From NCBI GenBank assembly GCA_020852155.1, contig JADZBJ010000177.1:1-29217 (forward strand): DNA of 29,217 nt. The letters are read 5' to 3'. This stretch comes from Saprospiraceae bacterium. Its GTDB lineage: Bacteria; Bacteroidota; Bacteroidia; Chitinophagales; Saprospiraceae. Positions 7,432 to 15,192 of the stretch are shown piece by piece. Below the pieces are notes generated by a model, which ran no database searches, was not told the origin of the DNA, and saw nothing but the letters and a program-made list of their open reading frames with translations. Each line of letters starts with the position of its first letter. The stretch's first letter is position 1. The position numbers and the translations under genes were made by a program.

Positions 7432-7445
7432 GTGATAAAAATCAC
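7432..7445 (+). promoter_or_regulatory. CRP-like operator (site 2) and class II promoter
   Basis: GTGATAAAAATCAC, a palindrome whose fifth position differs from the other sites. The centre at 7438.5 is 37.5 bp before the end of CACTTTTG (7469-7476). It drives the TauE/SafE gene at 7505, about 30 bp beyond the -7 box. Confidence 0.85.
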
Positions 7446-7504
7446 GTTTTTTGTCTTGACCATGTGCCCACTTTTGCGCCACTTTTACTCAGCAAGGCAA
7501 CAAT

Positions 7505-8302
7505 ATGATTATCATCGGTTATTTGGCATCGGCATTAATTGGTATCTCCCTCGGATTAATCGGTGGTGGCGGCAGTATCCTCACAGTACCTGTTCTGGTT
7601 TATCTTTTCGGGGTTGACCCGGTGCTGGCAACAGCGTATTCGCTGTTTATCGTAGGTTCCACAAGCCTGGTTGGCGCATTGCCCAAATACCGCGAGGGCA
7701 TGGTCAACCTAAAAACAGCCCTCATATTTGGACTGCCTTCCATTGTGGCCGTTTATGCAACCCGCGCTTATATTGTGCCCAGGATACCTGACCCGGTATT
7801 TACCCTGGGCAGCATGGTCGTTTCCAAGGCGATGTTCATGATGGGTTTGTTTGCGCTGTTGATGGTATTTGCCTCCATTTCCATGATTCGCGATAAAAAA
7901 GGCGCGGCTGATTCAACAGATGTGGAGCCTCAGCGGTTTAATTACCCGGCGATCTTGCTCGAGGGAACTGTGGTCGGGATGTTGACCGGATTGGTTGGCG
8001 CTGGCGGCGGCTTTTTGATCATTCCGGCGCTGGTGTTGTTTAGTAAATTGCCCATGAAGCAGGCGGTCGGAACATCGCTGCTGATTATAGCCGCCAAATC
8101 GCTTTTTGGTTTTACGGGCGATCTTTCTCATTATCAAATGGACTGGACGTTGCTGATTTCAGTGACGGCTTTGGCGATTGTTGGTATATTTATCGGCAAC
8201 CGGATGAGCCGCAGCGTGGATGGCCAAAAATTGAAAAAAGCCTTCGGCTGGTTTGTGCTGGTTATGGGTATTTATATCCTGGCAAAGGAATTTTTGAAGT
8301 AA
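7505..8302 (+). CDS. TauE/SafE family sulfite/organosulfonate exporter
   Basis: A 265-aa inner-membrane protein with about eight hydrophobic segments and the internal two-fold repeat typical of the family: SLGLIGGGGSILTVPVLVYLFGVDPVLATAYSL near the N-terminus and GLVGAGGGFLIIPALVLFSKLPMKQAVGTSL in the second half. TauE/SafE proteins are thought to export sulfite, sulfoacetate or related anions. Here it would remove sulfite made by the persulfide dioxygenase. It has its own operator and promoter. A charged cytoplasmic loop (RDKKGAADSTDVEPQR) separates the halves. The start follows the promoter at a normal leader length. Confidence 0.88.
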   Translation: MIIIGYLASALIGISLGLIGGGGSILTVPVLVYLFGVDPVLATAYSLFIVGSTSLVGALPKYREGMVNLKTALIFGLPSIVAVYATRAYIVPRIPDPVFTLGSMVVSKAMFMMGLFALLMVFASISMIRDKKGAADSTDVEPQRFNYPAILLEGTVVGMLTGLVGAGGGFLIIPALVLFSKLPMKQAVGTSLLIIAAKSLFGFTGDLSHYQMDWTLLISVTALAIVGIFIGNRMSRSVDGQKLKKAFGWFVLVMGIYILAKEFLK

Positions 8303-8335
8303 AAAAAGGTTACATTCCAAAAATTATGTTTCAAT

Positions 8336-8349
8336 GTGACAAATGTCAC
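8336..8349 (+). promoter_or_regulatory. CRP-like operator (site 3) and class II promoter
   Basis: GTGACAAATGTCAC, identical to site 6. The centre at 8342.5 is 37.5 bp before the end of CATCTTTG (8373-8380). It drives the persulfide dioxygenase-rhodanese gene at 8416 and probably the rhodanese at 9973. Confidence 0.88.
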
Positions 8350-8415
8350 GAATATTCCCCCTGAACGCCCTGCATCTTTGCATCATCTTTCTAAACAAAA
8401 TAAGTTTTTCAAGCG

Positions 8416-9834
8416 ATGAAAATTGAACAAATCTATACTGGTTGTCTGGCGCAAGGCGCCTACTATGTTGAGAGTAACGGTGAAGCCATGGTGGTTGACC
8501 CACTCCGCGAAGTAACCGCTTATCTCGAGAAGGCAGAAAAAGACAATGCCAAAATCAAATACGTTTTCGAAACACACTTCCATGCCGACTTCGTGAGTGG
8601 TCACCTGGATCTGGCCAAGAAAACCGGCGCAAAAATCGTCTATGGCCCGACTGCAAAACCTGGCTTCGACGCTTATGTAGCGCAGCATAATGAAGACTTC
8701 AAAGTAGGTAACCTGACCATCCGTGTGCTGCATACGCCAGGACATACCATGGAAAGTTCCTGCTTCCTCCTGATTGATGAAAACGGCGTTGAGAAAGCCT
8801 TGTTCTCCGGCGATACTTTGTTCATCGGCGACGTAGGTCGTCCTGACCTGGCTCAAAAAGCAGCCAACATGACGCAGGAACAACTGGCTGAACACCTCTA
8901 CGATTCATTGCGCAATCATGTAATGACTTTGTCCGATGATGTGATCGTTTATCCGGCCCACGGTGCTGGTTCTGCTTGTGGCAAAAACATGTCGAAAGAA
9001 ACTTACGACACACTGGGTCATCAAAAACTGACCAACTACGCACTTCGCGCAGACATGACCAAGGCTGAATTCGTCAATGAAGTGCTCACGGGTCTGATGC
9101 CGCCTCCGGCATACTTCCCGCTCAATGTTGCCATGAACAAAATGGGCTATGACAGCATTGACGACGTTTTGAAACGTGGCACTCAGGCACTTTCGCCACG
9201 TGCTTTCGAAGCCGCAGCCAACGAAACAGATGCGCTCATTCTGGATACCCGCGATCCGCAAACCTTCTCGGAGGGTTTCGTTCCGAACAGTATCAACATC
9301 GGCCTGGATGGCAGCTTCGCTCCCTGGGTCGGCGCATTGATCCCGGATGTTAAACAGCAAATCCTGCTGGTAACCGAGCCGGGCCGTGAAGAAGAAACTG
9401 TTACCCGCATGGCGCGTGTCGGTTATGACTTCTGCCTGGGCTACCTTGAAGGCGGTGTCGAAGCCTGGAAAGCAGCTGGCATGGAAGTGGACAGCATTCA
9501 GCGTATCTCGGTTGATGAATTGTCTGACCTCATGGCCGCTGATTCAAACTTGCCAGTGTTCGACGTTCGTAAAAAGAGCGAGTACATGAGCGAACACGTC
9601 ATGGAAGTTGAAAATGCGCCACTGGATTTTGTCAATGACTCCATGTTGCTCCTGCCAAAAGACAAAACGGCTTATATCCACTGCGCTGGCGGCTACCGTT
9701 CCATGATTTTTGCCAGTATCCTGAAAGCGCGTGGTTACGACAACCTGATTGATGTCGTCGGCGGATTCAAAGCCATCAAAGACAGCAATAAGTTCAAGGT
9801 GTCAGACTACGTTTGCCCGACAACGATGCTGTAA
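8416..9834 (+). CDS. Persulfide dioxygenase-rhodanese fusion (CstB-like)
   Basis: A 472-aa cytoplasmic protein with three domains. Residues 1-250 form a metallo-beta-lactamase-fold persulfide dioxygenase of the ETHE1 group, with THFHADFVSGH (H54, H56, D58), HTPGHT (H106, H110), SGDTLFIGDVGRPDL (D133) and YPAHGAGSACG (H182). About 265-365 is a rhodanese-like domain whose active-site loop has no cysteine (VTEPGREEE), so it is a pseudo-rhodanese. About 370-472 is a complete rhodanese with C423 in HCAGGYRS. The order dioxygenase, inactive rhodanese, active rhodanese is that of CstB. The expected chemistry is oxidation of glutathione- or low-molecular-weight-thiol persulfide to sulfite with O2, followed by thiosulfate formation. 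SQR in the same regulon would supply the persulfide. Confidence 0.92.
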   Translation: MKIEQIYTGCLAQGAYYVESNGEAMVVDPLREVTAYLEKAEKDNAKIKYVFETHFHADFVSGHLDLAKKTGAKIVYGPTAKPGFDAYVAQHNEDFKVGNLTIRVLHTPGHTMESSCFLLIDENGVEKALFSGDTLFIGDVGRPDLAQKAANMTQEQLAEHLYDSLRNHVMTLSDDVIVYPAHGAGSACGKNMSKETYDTLGHQKLTNYALRADMTKAEFVNEVLTGLMPPPAYFPLNVAMNKMGYDSIDDVLKRGTQALSPRAFEAAANETDALILDTRDPQTFSEGFVPNSINIGLDGSFAPWVGALIPDVKQQILLVTEPGREEETVTRMARVGYDFCLGYLEGGVEAWKAAGMEVDSIQRISVDELSDLMAADSNLPVFDVRKKSEYMSEHVMEVENAPLDFVNDSMLLLPKDKTAYIHCAGGYRSMIFASILKARGYDNLIDVVGGFKAIKDSNKFKVSDYVCPTTML

Positions 9835-9844
9835 TTATGTTGGG

Positions 9845-9908
9845 TATTTGTTGAATTGGTTATTTGGTTATTTGACAACACATAACCGAATAACCAATTC
9901 AACAAATA
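9845..9908. repeat. Inverted repeat of ATAACCAA-type intergenic sequence
   Basis: A 27-bp stem with one mismatch (9845-9871 with 9882-9908) around a 10-nt loop in the gap after the dioxygenase gene. It is built of TTATTTGG/CCAAATAA units that recur near 18665-18735, 19573-19600 and 25712-25735. Degenerate CATTCACC repeats (about 9937-9968) follow. It may act as an RNA hairpin between the two genes. Confidence 0.7.
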
Positions 9909-9972
9909 ACCAAAAAGAACAAATAACCAAAAACTCACTCATTCACCCATTCACCCATTCACGCATTTACCA

Positions 9973-10356
9973 ATGCTATCTCAGTTTTTCAGTAACCTTT
10001 TTAGCGGATCAAGTGAAGCAGTTGTAGATGTTGAAAACAGCACATCGCACCCTTCTCCCAAATTTGATAACCTGCCGGGAAACCTGTTCAAGAAAGAACT
10101 GGATTCGAACCCGGATTCGGTACTGCTCGACGTTCGCACAGCGATGGAAGTCAGTGCCGGTAAATTGCCTGGCGCTATGGTCATTGACTTCATGGCATCT
10201 GATTTCAGGCAAAAAGTTGCAGCCCTCGACAAGTCAAAAACCTATTTTGTGTATTGCCGTAGCGGCAATCGCTCCGGTTCGGCTTGTCAAATAATGCATA
10301 AATTGGGCTTTGATGTCCGTAACCTTATGGGCGGCATCGGAGCATTTCCGAAGTAA
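9973..10356 (+). CDS. Single-domain rhodanese, probably cytoplasmic
   Basis: A 127-aa protein with one rhodanese domain (about 35-127). LLDVRTAMEV is the conserved D-V-R block and C95 in YCRSGNRSGSA is the persulfide-carrying cysteine, in a six-residue loop typical of sulfurtransferases. A short, Ser-rich N-terminal extension (MLSQFFSNLFSGSSEA) is weakly hydrophobic and not a convincing signal peptide. It lies 138 bp downstream of the dioxygenase, with no operator of its own and a terminator after it, so it is likely co-transcribed from site 3. It would move sulfane sulfur between SQR, the dioxygenase and acceptors. Confidence 0.87.
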   Translation: MLSQFFSNLFSGSSEAVVDVENSTSHPSPKFDNLPGNLFKKELDSNPDSVLLDVRTAMEVSAGKLPGAMVIDFMASDFRQKVAALDKSKTYFVYCRSGNRSGSACQIMHKLGFDVRNLMGGIGAFPK

Positions 10357-10371
10357 CTTGTTTATCGCTTA

Positions 10372-10407
10372 AGGGCTGTGCGTCGGCAGATGCACAGCCC
10401 TTTTTTT
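10372..10407 (+). terminator. Rho-independent terminator after the rhodanese gene
   Basis: A 10-bp GC-rich stem (AGGGCTGTGC at 10372-10381 with GCACAGCCCT at 10392-10401) followed by a T-run to 10407. It ends only 8 bp before the ATG of the outer-membrane protein at 10416, so it must be either that gene's leader hairpin or a partial read-through point. Confidence 0.9.
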
Positions 10408-10415
10408 ATCCATAC

Positions 10416-11825
10416 ATGAACATGAAGCACTGGTTGTTTCTCTTTTTTTTACTCTTTTCCGGCTTTTTAAAACTGGCTGCGCAAACAAATTCAGCCCACA
10501 AAGACACCGTTCAAACGCCTTCCGCATATACTTTGCTGGAAGCATTTCAACACGGACATTTTCATGGTCATTTTCGCCAATTTTCAATGGCCACAGATAA
10601 TACTCGCCAACTGACAGATTATTATGCCATTGCTGCCGGCGGCGGCCTTCATTTTTCATCTGCTCCTTATTACGGATTTAGTGTCGGTGTCGGCGGGATG
10701 TTCAATTTTAACCTGGCATCATCTGACCTGGGTGCGAAAGACCCTTCCACGGGCGCTAAAAACCGCTATGAAATAGGCTTGTTTGATATTGAAAATGCCG
10801 CCAACCGAAACGATCTGGATCGTATGGAATCTTTCTGGATGCGTTATGAGCGACGAAATTTTCATGTTACCCTGGGCAAACAAAACATTCAAACGCCATT
10901 TATCAACCATCAGGACAGCCGAATGCGCCCAACGGCGGTGTCGGGTATTTGGTTAAATTCGACCCTCAGCGAACGACTCCGGCTGGAGGGCGGCTGGATA
11001 TGGGGCATTTCACCCCGAAGCACTGTTAACTGGTATTCTGTTGAATCATCCATCGGCCTCTACCCCAGCGGATTGAATCCGAATGGCTCGGCCAGCGGCT
11101 ATCCTGAACACCTGAAAAGTAAAGGTCTGGCACTGGTGGGGCTGCACCTTAAAATGGGTAAAAACTGGAAAGGTCAGATGTGGGATCAGTGGGTTGAAAA
11201 CATTTTTAACACGGCTTATACACGCCTCGACGGAAACTATTCACTGGGCAATGGACATCATCTGTTGCTGGGCTTGCAATTGGTTCGTCAGGATGCACTG
11301 AACAGCGGCGGCAATGAAGAGCCTTCCAAAAGTTACTTCGTAAAAAACGGGCATTCGCACGTGATCAGCACGCAGGCTGGTTGGGAACGCGGCCGCTGGC
11401 AAGCATTGGCGGCTTATACCCGAACTACCGCAGAAGGCCGTTTTTTAACGCCGCGCGAATGGGGCCGCGAGCCGTTTTACACCTTTATGTCGCGCGAAAG
11501 AATCGAAGGCAGCGGCGATGTTCATGCTGCTACATTGCGCTGTAACTGGCAGGATGAACATGAAAAATGGCAAATTGGCCTGGCTTACGGGCATTTTTAC
11601 CTGCCTGATGTGAAAAATGTTGAAATGAATAAATACACATTTCCGGCTTACAGGCAACTGAATGCAGAAGCCCGCTACACTTTTGAAAGGGCTTTGCAAG
11701 GTTTGAAAGCGCACTTTCTGTATGTCTGGAAAGGCCGAATGGGCGATACTTACGGTAACGACCGCTACGTCATCAATCGGGTAAATATGTCGCAGTACAA
11801 CCTGATTTTGAACTATACCTGGTAG
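10416..11825 (+). CDS. Outer-membrane porin-like beta-barrel protein
   Basis: A 469-aa precursor with a signal peptide (MNMKHWLFLFFLLFSGFLKLAAQ, cleavage after AQ or nearby; a second ATG lies two codons in). The mature part is full of alternating amphipathic strands ending in aromatic residues (for example FHVTLGKQNIQ, LRLEGGWIWGI, HHLLLGLQLVRQ, WQALAAYTRTT). It ends with NLILNYTW, the C-terminal aromatic usual for outer-membrane barrels. The ARNxNDxxRMExFWMRYER / GKQNIQTPFIN text is like OprD- or alginate-export-type porins. It has no operator of its own and follows a terminator, yet it sits between sulfur genes. A role in taking up or releasing sulfur anions is inference. Confidence 0.75.
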   Translation: MNMKHWLFLFFLLFSGFLKLAAQTNSAHKDTVQTPSAYTLLEAFQHGHFHGHFRQFSMATDNTRQLTDYYAIAAGGGLHFSSAPYYGFSVGVGGMFNFNLASSDLGAKDPSTGAKNRYEIGLFDIENAANRNDLDRMESFWMRYERRNFHVTLGKQNIQTPFINHQDSRMRPTAVSGIWLNSTLSERLRLEGGWIWGISPRSTVNWYSVESSIGLYPSGLNPNGSASGYPEHLKSKGLALVGLHLKMGKNWKGQMWDQWVENIFNTAYTRLDGNYSLGNGHHLLLGLQLVRQDALNSGGNEEPSKSYFVKNGHSHVISTQAGWERGRWQALAAYTRTTAEGRFLTPREWGREPFYTFMSRERIEGSGDVHAATLRCNWQDEHEKWQIGLAYGHFYLPDVKNVEMNKYTFPAYRQLNAEARYTFERALQGLKAHFLYVWKGRMGDTYGNDRYVINRVNMSQYNLILNYTW

Positions 11826-11874
11826 TGAGGTGTTGAACAACATTTTTGAAACCTGTGCGATGTTCTCATGAAGT

Positions 11875-11888
11875 GTGACATAAGTCAC
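11875..11888 (+). promoter_or_regulatory. CRP-like operator (site 4) and class II promoter
   Basis: GTGACATAAGTCAC. The centre at 11881.5 is 36.5 bp before the end of TAATTTTG (11911-11918), one base shorter than the other six sites. It drives the YeeE/YedE pair at 11944. Confidence 0.85.
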
Positions 11889-11943
11889 GGCACATGGATT
11901 TCACGGCCTCTAATTTTGCGAAAGTTTCAATACACTTTTTACC

Positions 11944-12504
11944 ATGACATTTTTGTTTGAACCCTGGCCCTGGTATGTGGCTGGCCCGTTGATCGGGTTG
12001 ATTGTCCCTGCGTTATTACTGTTGGGGAACAAGCACTTTGGCATTTCTGCTAACCTCAGGCATATCTGTGCCGCGTGTTTTCCGGCGGATGTTCCATTTT
12101 TTCAGTACAACTGGAAAAGGGAAGCCTGGAACCTCTTTTTTATTGGAGGTATTGCTGTTGGCGCTTTCATAGCCGCTTTTTTCATGAAAAATCCGGAACC
12201 AATTCAGATTCATCCTGAACTGGCACAAGACCTGGCGCAATATGGCGTAACGCATATTGATGGTATGGTACCAACTGATTTGTTTAGTTGGGACAGTCTG
12301 CTCACCCTGCGCGGATTTGTGATGATGGTTGTTGGCGGCTTTCTGGTTGGCTTCGGAACGCGTTATGCCGGTGGTTGTACCAGCGGACACGCGATTATGG
12401 GCTTATCCAACCTGCAATGGCCATCATTGGTCGCCACCATCAGTTTTATGATTGGCGGCTTTTTGATGACACATCTTCTTTTACCCTTCATTTTAGCACT
12501 TTGA
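11944..12504 (+). CDS. YeeE/YedE family transporter, N-terminal-half subunit
   Basis: A 186-aa inner-membrane protein with about four hydrophobic segments. The signature GTRYAGGCTSGHAIMGLS, with a conserved Cys, is the central motif of YeeE/YedE, the family containing the thiosulfate importer TsuA, in which such cysteines contact thiosulfate. Bacterial YeeE proteins are about twice this size. Here the protein is one half, and the next gene supplies the other with a GACPGP motif. A second Cys pair (HICAACFPAD) lies near the N-terminus. The pair probably imports or exports thiosulfate or a related sulfur species, under operator site 4. Confidence 0.87.
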   Translation: MTFLFEPWPWYVAGPLIGLIVPALLLLGNKHFGISANLRHICAACFPADVPFFQYNWKREAWNLFFIGGIAVGAFIAAFFMKNPEPIQIHPELAQDLAQYGVTHIDGMVPTDLFSWDSLLTLRGFVMMVVGGFLVGFGTRYAGGCTSGHAIMGLSNLQWPSLVATISFMIGGFLMTHLLLPFILAL

Positions 12505-12509
12505 ACAAC

Positions 12510-13022
12510 ATGAGAAAGTTACATCTTCCCTTTGTTGAAGCGCCCCATGAAAAGGCGGCACGCAGCATGGACACCATGTGCGTCAACGAATCAGAATTGC
12601 ACCATCCCTGGTATTACAACCTCAAATTCATGGCCGTGGGGATGATTTTCGGCATTGTTTTTATTAAAGCCGAAATCGTTTCATGGTATCGCATTCAGGA
12701 AATGTTCCGCCTTCAATCCTTTCACATGTACGGTGTGATTGGTTCCGCCGTCATGGTAGGCGCCATTTCTGTTTTCTTGATTAAAAAATTCAAGTTAAAG
12801 ACCATCTTCGGCGAGTCTATCACCTTCACGGACAAGGTGTTTCAAAAAGGTCAGATCATTGGCGGATTGTTGTTTGGGCTTGGCTGGGCATTGACGGGCG
12901 CTTGCCCCGGTCCGCTCTTCGCTCAAATCGGTTCCGGTGCATTAGTCATTGTGGTTACCCTGATAAGCGCTATTGCGGGTACCTGGACTTATGGTTATTT
13001 CCGCGATAAACTGCCGAATTAA
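12510..13022 (+). CDS. DUF6691/YeeE-YedE family transporter, C-terminal-half subunit
   Basis: A 170-aa membrane protein starting MRKLHLPFVEAPHEK at 12510, 5 bp after the stop of the first half. The longer in-frame ORF back to 12288 would overlap that gene and is rejected. It has about four hydrophobic segments and the signature GLGWALTGACPGPLFAQIGSG, equivalent to the second Cys motif of full-length YeeE proteins. A Cys near the N-terminus (DTMCVNESELHH) lies before the first membrane segment. Tight spacing argues for translational coupling and a two-subunit transporter for thiosulfate or similar sulfur compounds. Confidence 0.87.
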   Translation: MRKLHLPFVEAPHEKAARSMDTMCVNESELHHPWYYNLKFMAVGMIFGIVFIKAEIVSWYRIQEMFRLQSFHMYGVIGSAVMVGAISVFLIKKFKLKTIFGESITFTDKVFQKGQIIGGLLFGLGWALTGACPGPLFAQIGSGALVIVVTLISAIAGTWTYGYFRDKLPN

Positions 13023-13083
13023 AAAGGCTTGACTGAAAGGTAAAAGGTGGAGGGAGGAAGGCTTTAAATAAGGAATAATGGCG

Positions 13084-13091
13084 TACGTTTG
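13084..13091 (+). promoter_or_regulatory. -7 box (TACGTTTG) for the YhhN gene
   Basis: TACGTTTG fits TAnnTTTG. It is 98 bp before the start codon, so the leader would contain the hairpin at 13114-13153. No operator is seen upstream. Confidence 0.45.
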
Positions 13092-13113
13092 GGCCGTAGG
13101 CCATGCTGTCGAG

Positions 13114-13153
13114 AATCTCCCGCAGATGATTGCTAACGCATCTACGGGAGATT
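13114..13153. other. Leader hairpin upstream of the YhhN gene
   Basis: A 15-bp stem with one mismatch (13114-13128 with 13139-13153: AATCTCCCGcAGATG / CATCTaCGGGAGATT) and a 10-nt loop, no T-run after it. It lies in the predicted leader of the gene at 13189. It could be a leader RNA structure, a small RNA, or the remnant of an inverted-repeat element. Confidence 0.5.
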
Positions 13154-13188
13154 AGCATTTTGGGCAGGATGGCATAAACCCAGGTAAT

Positions 13189-13893
13189 ATGTCAATATCC
13201 CGTATTGTTTTTCTGCTTTTTCTGCTTGACTCTATTGCCCATATTTGGGCGGGCACTTTGGAGCGCACCGATATTACGCTCATTACTAAACCTTTGTTGA
13301 TGCCCTTGCTGGCCCTGTGGTTAGTCACGTCCCTGACTGGACAACAACGGCGCAAGGCTGGTTCGGCATTTCGTTTCTGGCTTTTCGGTTTGGCCTTTTC
13401 GACCCTCGGCGATGTATTCCTGATGTTTGAGGGCAGTCAGTATTTTCTGCTGGGTCTTGGTGCGTTTTTATGTACGCATCTGTGCTATATCATTGCGCTG
13501 AATCGCTGGCGCAATGGAACGCCTGGCTTGATACAGCGCGAGCCGGAAGGGGCATTGCCTTTTATAGGTTACATCATCGGATTTTTATGGTTTTTATGGA
13601 ATGGTATTCCGGCTGAAATGAAAATACCGGTAACCATCTATGCCATCGTCATTAACCTGATGATGATGAGCGCTTTTCAATTAAAGCCGCAACTCAGCAA
13701 GTCCTCTTTCGCTCATTTATTCGGCGGGGCATTGTTATTCACCTTGTCGGACAGCCTGATTGCCCTGGGCAAATTCGGCGCGCCATTCCCCTACGCTCAC
13801 TTTGCAATAATGATAACGTATATCGCCGGACAGGCGCTTTTGGCGAATGGTGTTCGTCAAAGTATCATATCTGACGAATTTCATGGTGAATAA
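13189..13893 (+). CDS. YhhN/TMEM86 family membrane protein, lysoplasmalogenase type
   Basis: A 234-aa integral membrane protein with about eight hydrophobic segments. The conserved acidic residues of the family are visible in LAFSTLGDVFLMF (about residue 80) and FTLSDSLIALGKF (about 188), with ITKPLLMPLLAL near the N-terminus. YhhN/TMEM86 proteins hydrolyse the vinyl-ether bond of lysoplasmalogens or act on related ether lipids; bacterial substrates are mostly unproven. It has its own promoter-like -7 box and no CRP-like operator, and it ends 9 bp before site 5, so it seems a bystander in the sulfur island. Confidence 0.85.
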   Translation: MSISRIVFLLFLLDSIAHIWAGTLERTDITLITKPLLMPLLALWLVTSLTGQQRRKAGSAFRFWLFGLAFSTLGDVFLMFEGSQYFLLGLGAFLCTHLCYIIALNRWRNGTPGLIQREPEGALPFIGYIIGFLWFLWNGIPAEMKIPVTIYAIVINLMMMSAFQLKPQLSKSSFAHLFGGALLFTLSDSLIALGKFGAPFPYAHFAIMITYIAGQALLANGVRQSIISDEFHGE

Positions 13894-13902
13894 TTGAAAT
13901 GC

Positions 13903-13916
13903 GTGACAAAAGTCAC
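13903..13916 (+). promoter_or_regulatory. CRP-like operator (site 5) and class II promoter
   Basis: GTGACAAAAGTCAC. The centre at 13909.5 is 37.5 bp before the end of CAATTTTG (13940-13947). It drives the sulfide:quinone oxidoreductase at 14005. It lies inside an over-long ORF, which shows that the upstream ATG at 13894 is not the true start. Confidence 0.88.
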
Positions 13917-14004
13917 GTTATTCGGCGGTATTGTATGTGCAATTTTGCAGTGTCAGGTTTTCTGGCGATTCTTTCGTTCACCTATTACCTATCGTCTGCA
14001 CATT

Positions 14005-15192
14005 ATGCATCATCAAATAGTCATCATCGGCGGCGGAAATGCTGGCATCTCCATTGCGGCACAACTGCTTCGTAAAAATAGCAAACTCGATATAGCCATT
14101 GTCGAACCTTCCGACAAACACTATTACCAGCCTGCCTGGACGCTGGTCGGCGCTGGCACGTTCGATATTAATGAAACGGTCCGCAGCGAAGCATCGGTTA
14201 TGCCATCGGGTGTAAATTGGATCAAGCAAAAGGCTACGGGTTTTGAGCCGGATCAGAACCTTGTACACTTGTCAAATGGCGATATTACATACGATTTTCT
14301 GATCGTCGTGCCGGGCATTCAACTCAACTGGAATGCCATAGAAGGGCTTCCTGGAACATTGGGCAAAAACAACGTTTGCAGTAACTACTCTTTTGAAACC
14401 GCGCCCTACACTTTTGAAGTGCTCAAAAGCATGAAAAAAGGTCGCGCGATTTTCCATAACCCATCTACGCCCGTAAAATGTGGCGGTGCGCCACACAAAA
14501 TCATGTACATGGCCACGGATTACTTCCGCAAACACGGGATTTTAAATCAAATGGACATCCAATACTGGAGCGGTGGCTCGAGGTTGTTTGGTGTGCCCAA
14601 ATATGAAAAAACCCTGCTGGAAGTCGTCAAACGCGGCAATATTCAATTGAATTTCTCATACAACCTGACCAAAATTGACGGCCCGAACCACAAGGCTACG
14701 TTCGTTGGTTTTGGCGAAGCCAACAAGGATCAGGTGAAAGAAGTGGAGTTCGATATGATTCACGTCACGCCACCTCAAAGCGCGCCTGATTTCGTGCGCA
14801 ACAGCCCGCTGGCCAATGCCGCCGGTTGGGTAGATGTGGACAAAGGCTCGATGCAACACACCCGCTACGCCAATATTTTCTCAATAGGAGACGCTGCTGG
14901 TTTGCCCACTTCCAAAACTGGCGCTGCTATCCGCAAACAAGTGCCTGTTCTGGTCGAAAACCTGCTGGCCGTGATGAATCATCAGGCCATGACCAGCGCC
15001 TACAACGGCTATTCGTCCTGCCCTATCGTGACAGGTTATGGCAAACTGGTACTGGCTGAATTTGATTACACCAACACGCCTACCGAAACGTTCCCGTTCG
15101 ATCAATCCAAAGAACGCTGGTCCATGTACCAACTGAAAAAACAGGTACTGCCGCGCTTGTACTGGAACGCCATTCTGAAAGGAATGATGTAA
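14005..15192 (+). CDS. sqr: Type II sulfide:quinone oxidoreductase
   Basis: A 395-aa FAD flavoprotein. The start at 14005 (MHHQIVIIGGGNAGIS) puts the FAD-binding GGGNAG at residues 9-14 and lies 58 bp after the promoter; the upstream in-frame ATG contains the operator and is rejected. The redox cysteines are C159 (TPVKCGGAPHKIMYM) and C339 (YSSCPIVTGYGKLVLAEFDY). FSIGDAAGLPTSKT is the C-terminal FAD motif. The two-Cys arrangement and the C-terminal ETFPFDQSKERWSMYQLKK make it close to the mitochondrial SQOR type (type II). It oxidises sulfide on the membrane surface, passes electrons to quinone, and hands sulfane sulfur to a thiol acceptor, giving the persulfide that the CstB-like enzyme uses. 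Confidence 0.93.
   Translation: MHHQIVIIGGGNAGISIAAQLLRKNSKLDIAIVEPSDKHYYQPAWTLVGAGTFDINETVRSEASVMPSGVNWIKQKATGFEPDQNLVHLSNGDITYDFLIVVPGIQLNWNAIEGLPGTLGKNNVCSNYSFETAPYTFEVLKSMKKGRAIFHNPSTPVKCGGAPHKIMYMATDYFRKHGILNQMDIQYWSGGSRLFGVPKYEKTLLEVVKRGNIQLNFSYNLTKIDGPNHKATFVGFGEANKDQVKEVEFDMIHVTPPQSAPDFVRNSPLANAAGWVDVDKGSMQHTRYANIFSIGDAAGLPTSKTGAAIRKQVPVLVENLLAVMNHQAMTSAYNGYSSCPIVTGYGKLVLAEFDYTNTPTETFPFDQSKERWSMYQLKKQVLPRLYWNAILKGMM

Noticed and set aside
12288..12509. An extended start for the second YeeE half
   Set aside because: It would overlap most of the first half in another frame; the ATG at 12510 is 5 bp after the first gene's stop.
13894..14004. An N-terminal extension of the SQR (start at 13894)
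   Set aside because: This stretch contains operator site 5 and the CAATTTTG -7 box, and the FAD motif begins just after Met at 14005, as in other SQR proteins.
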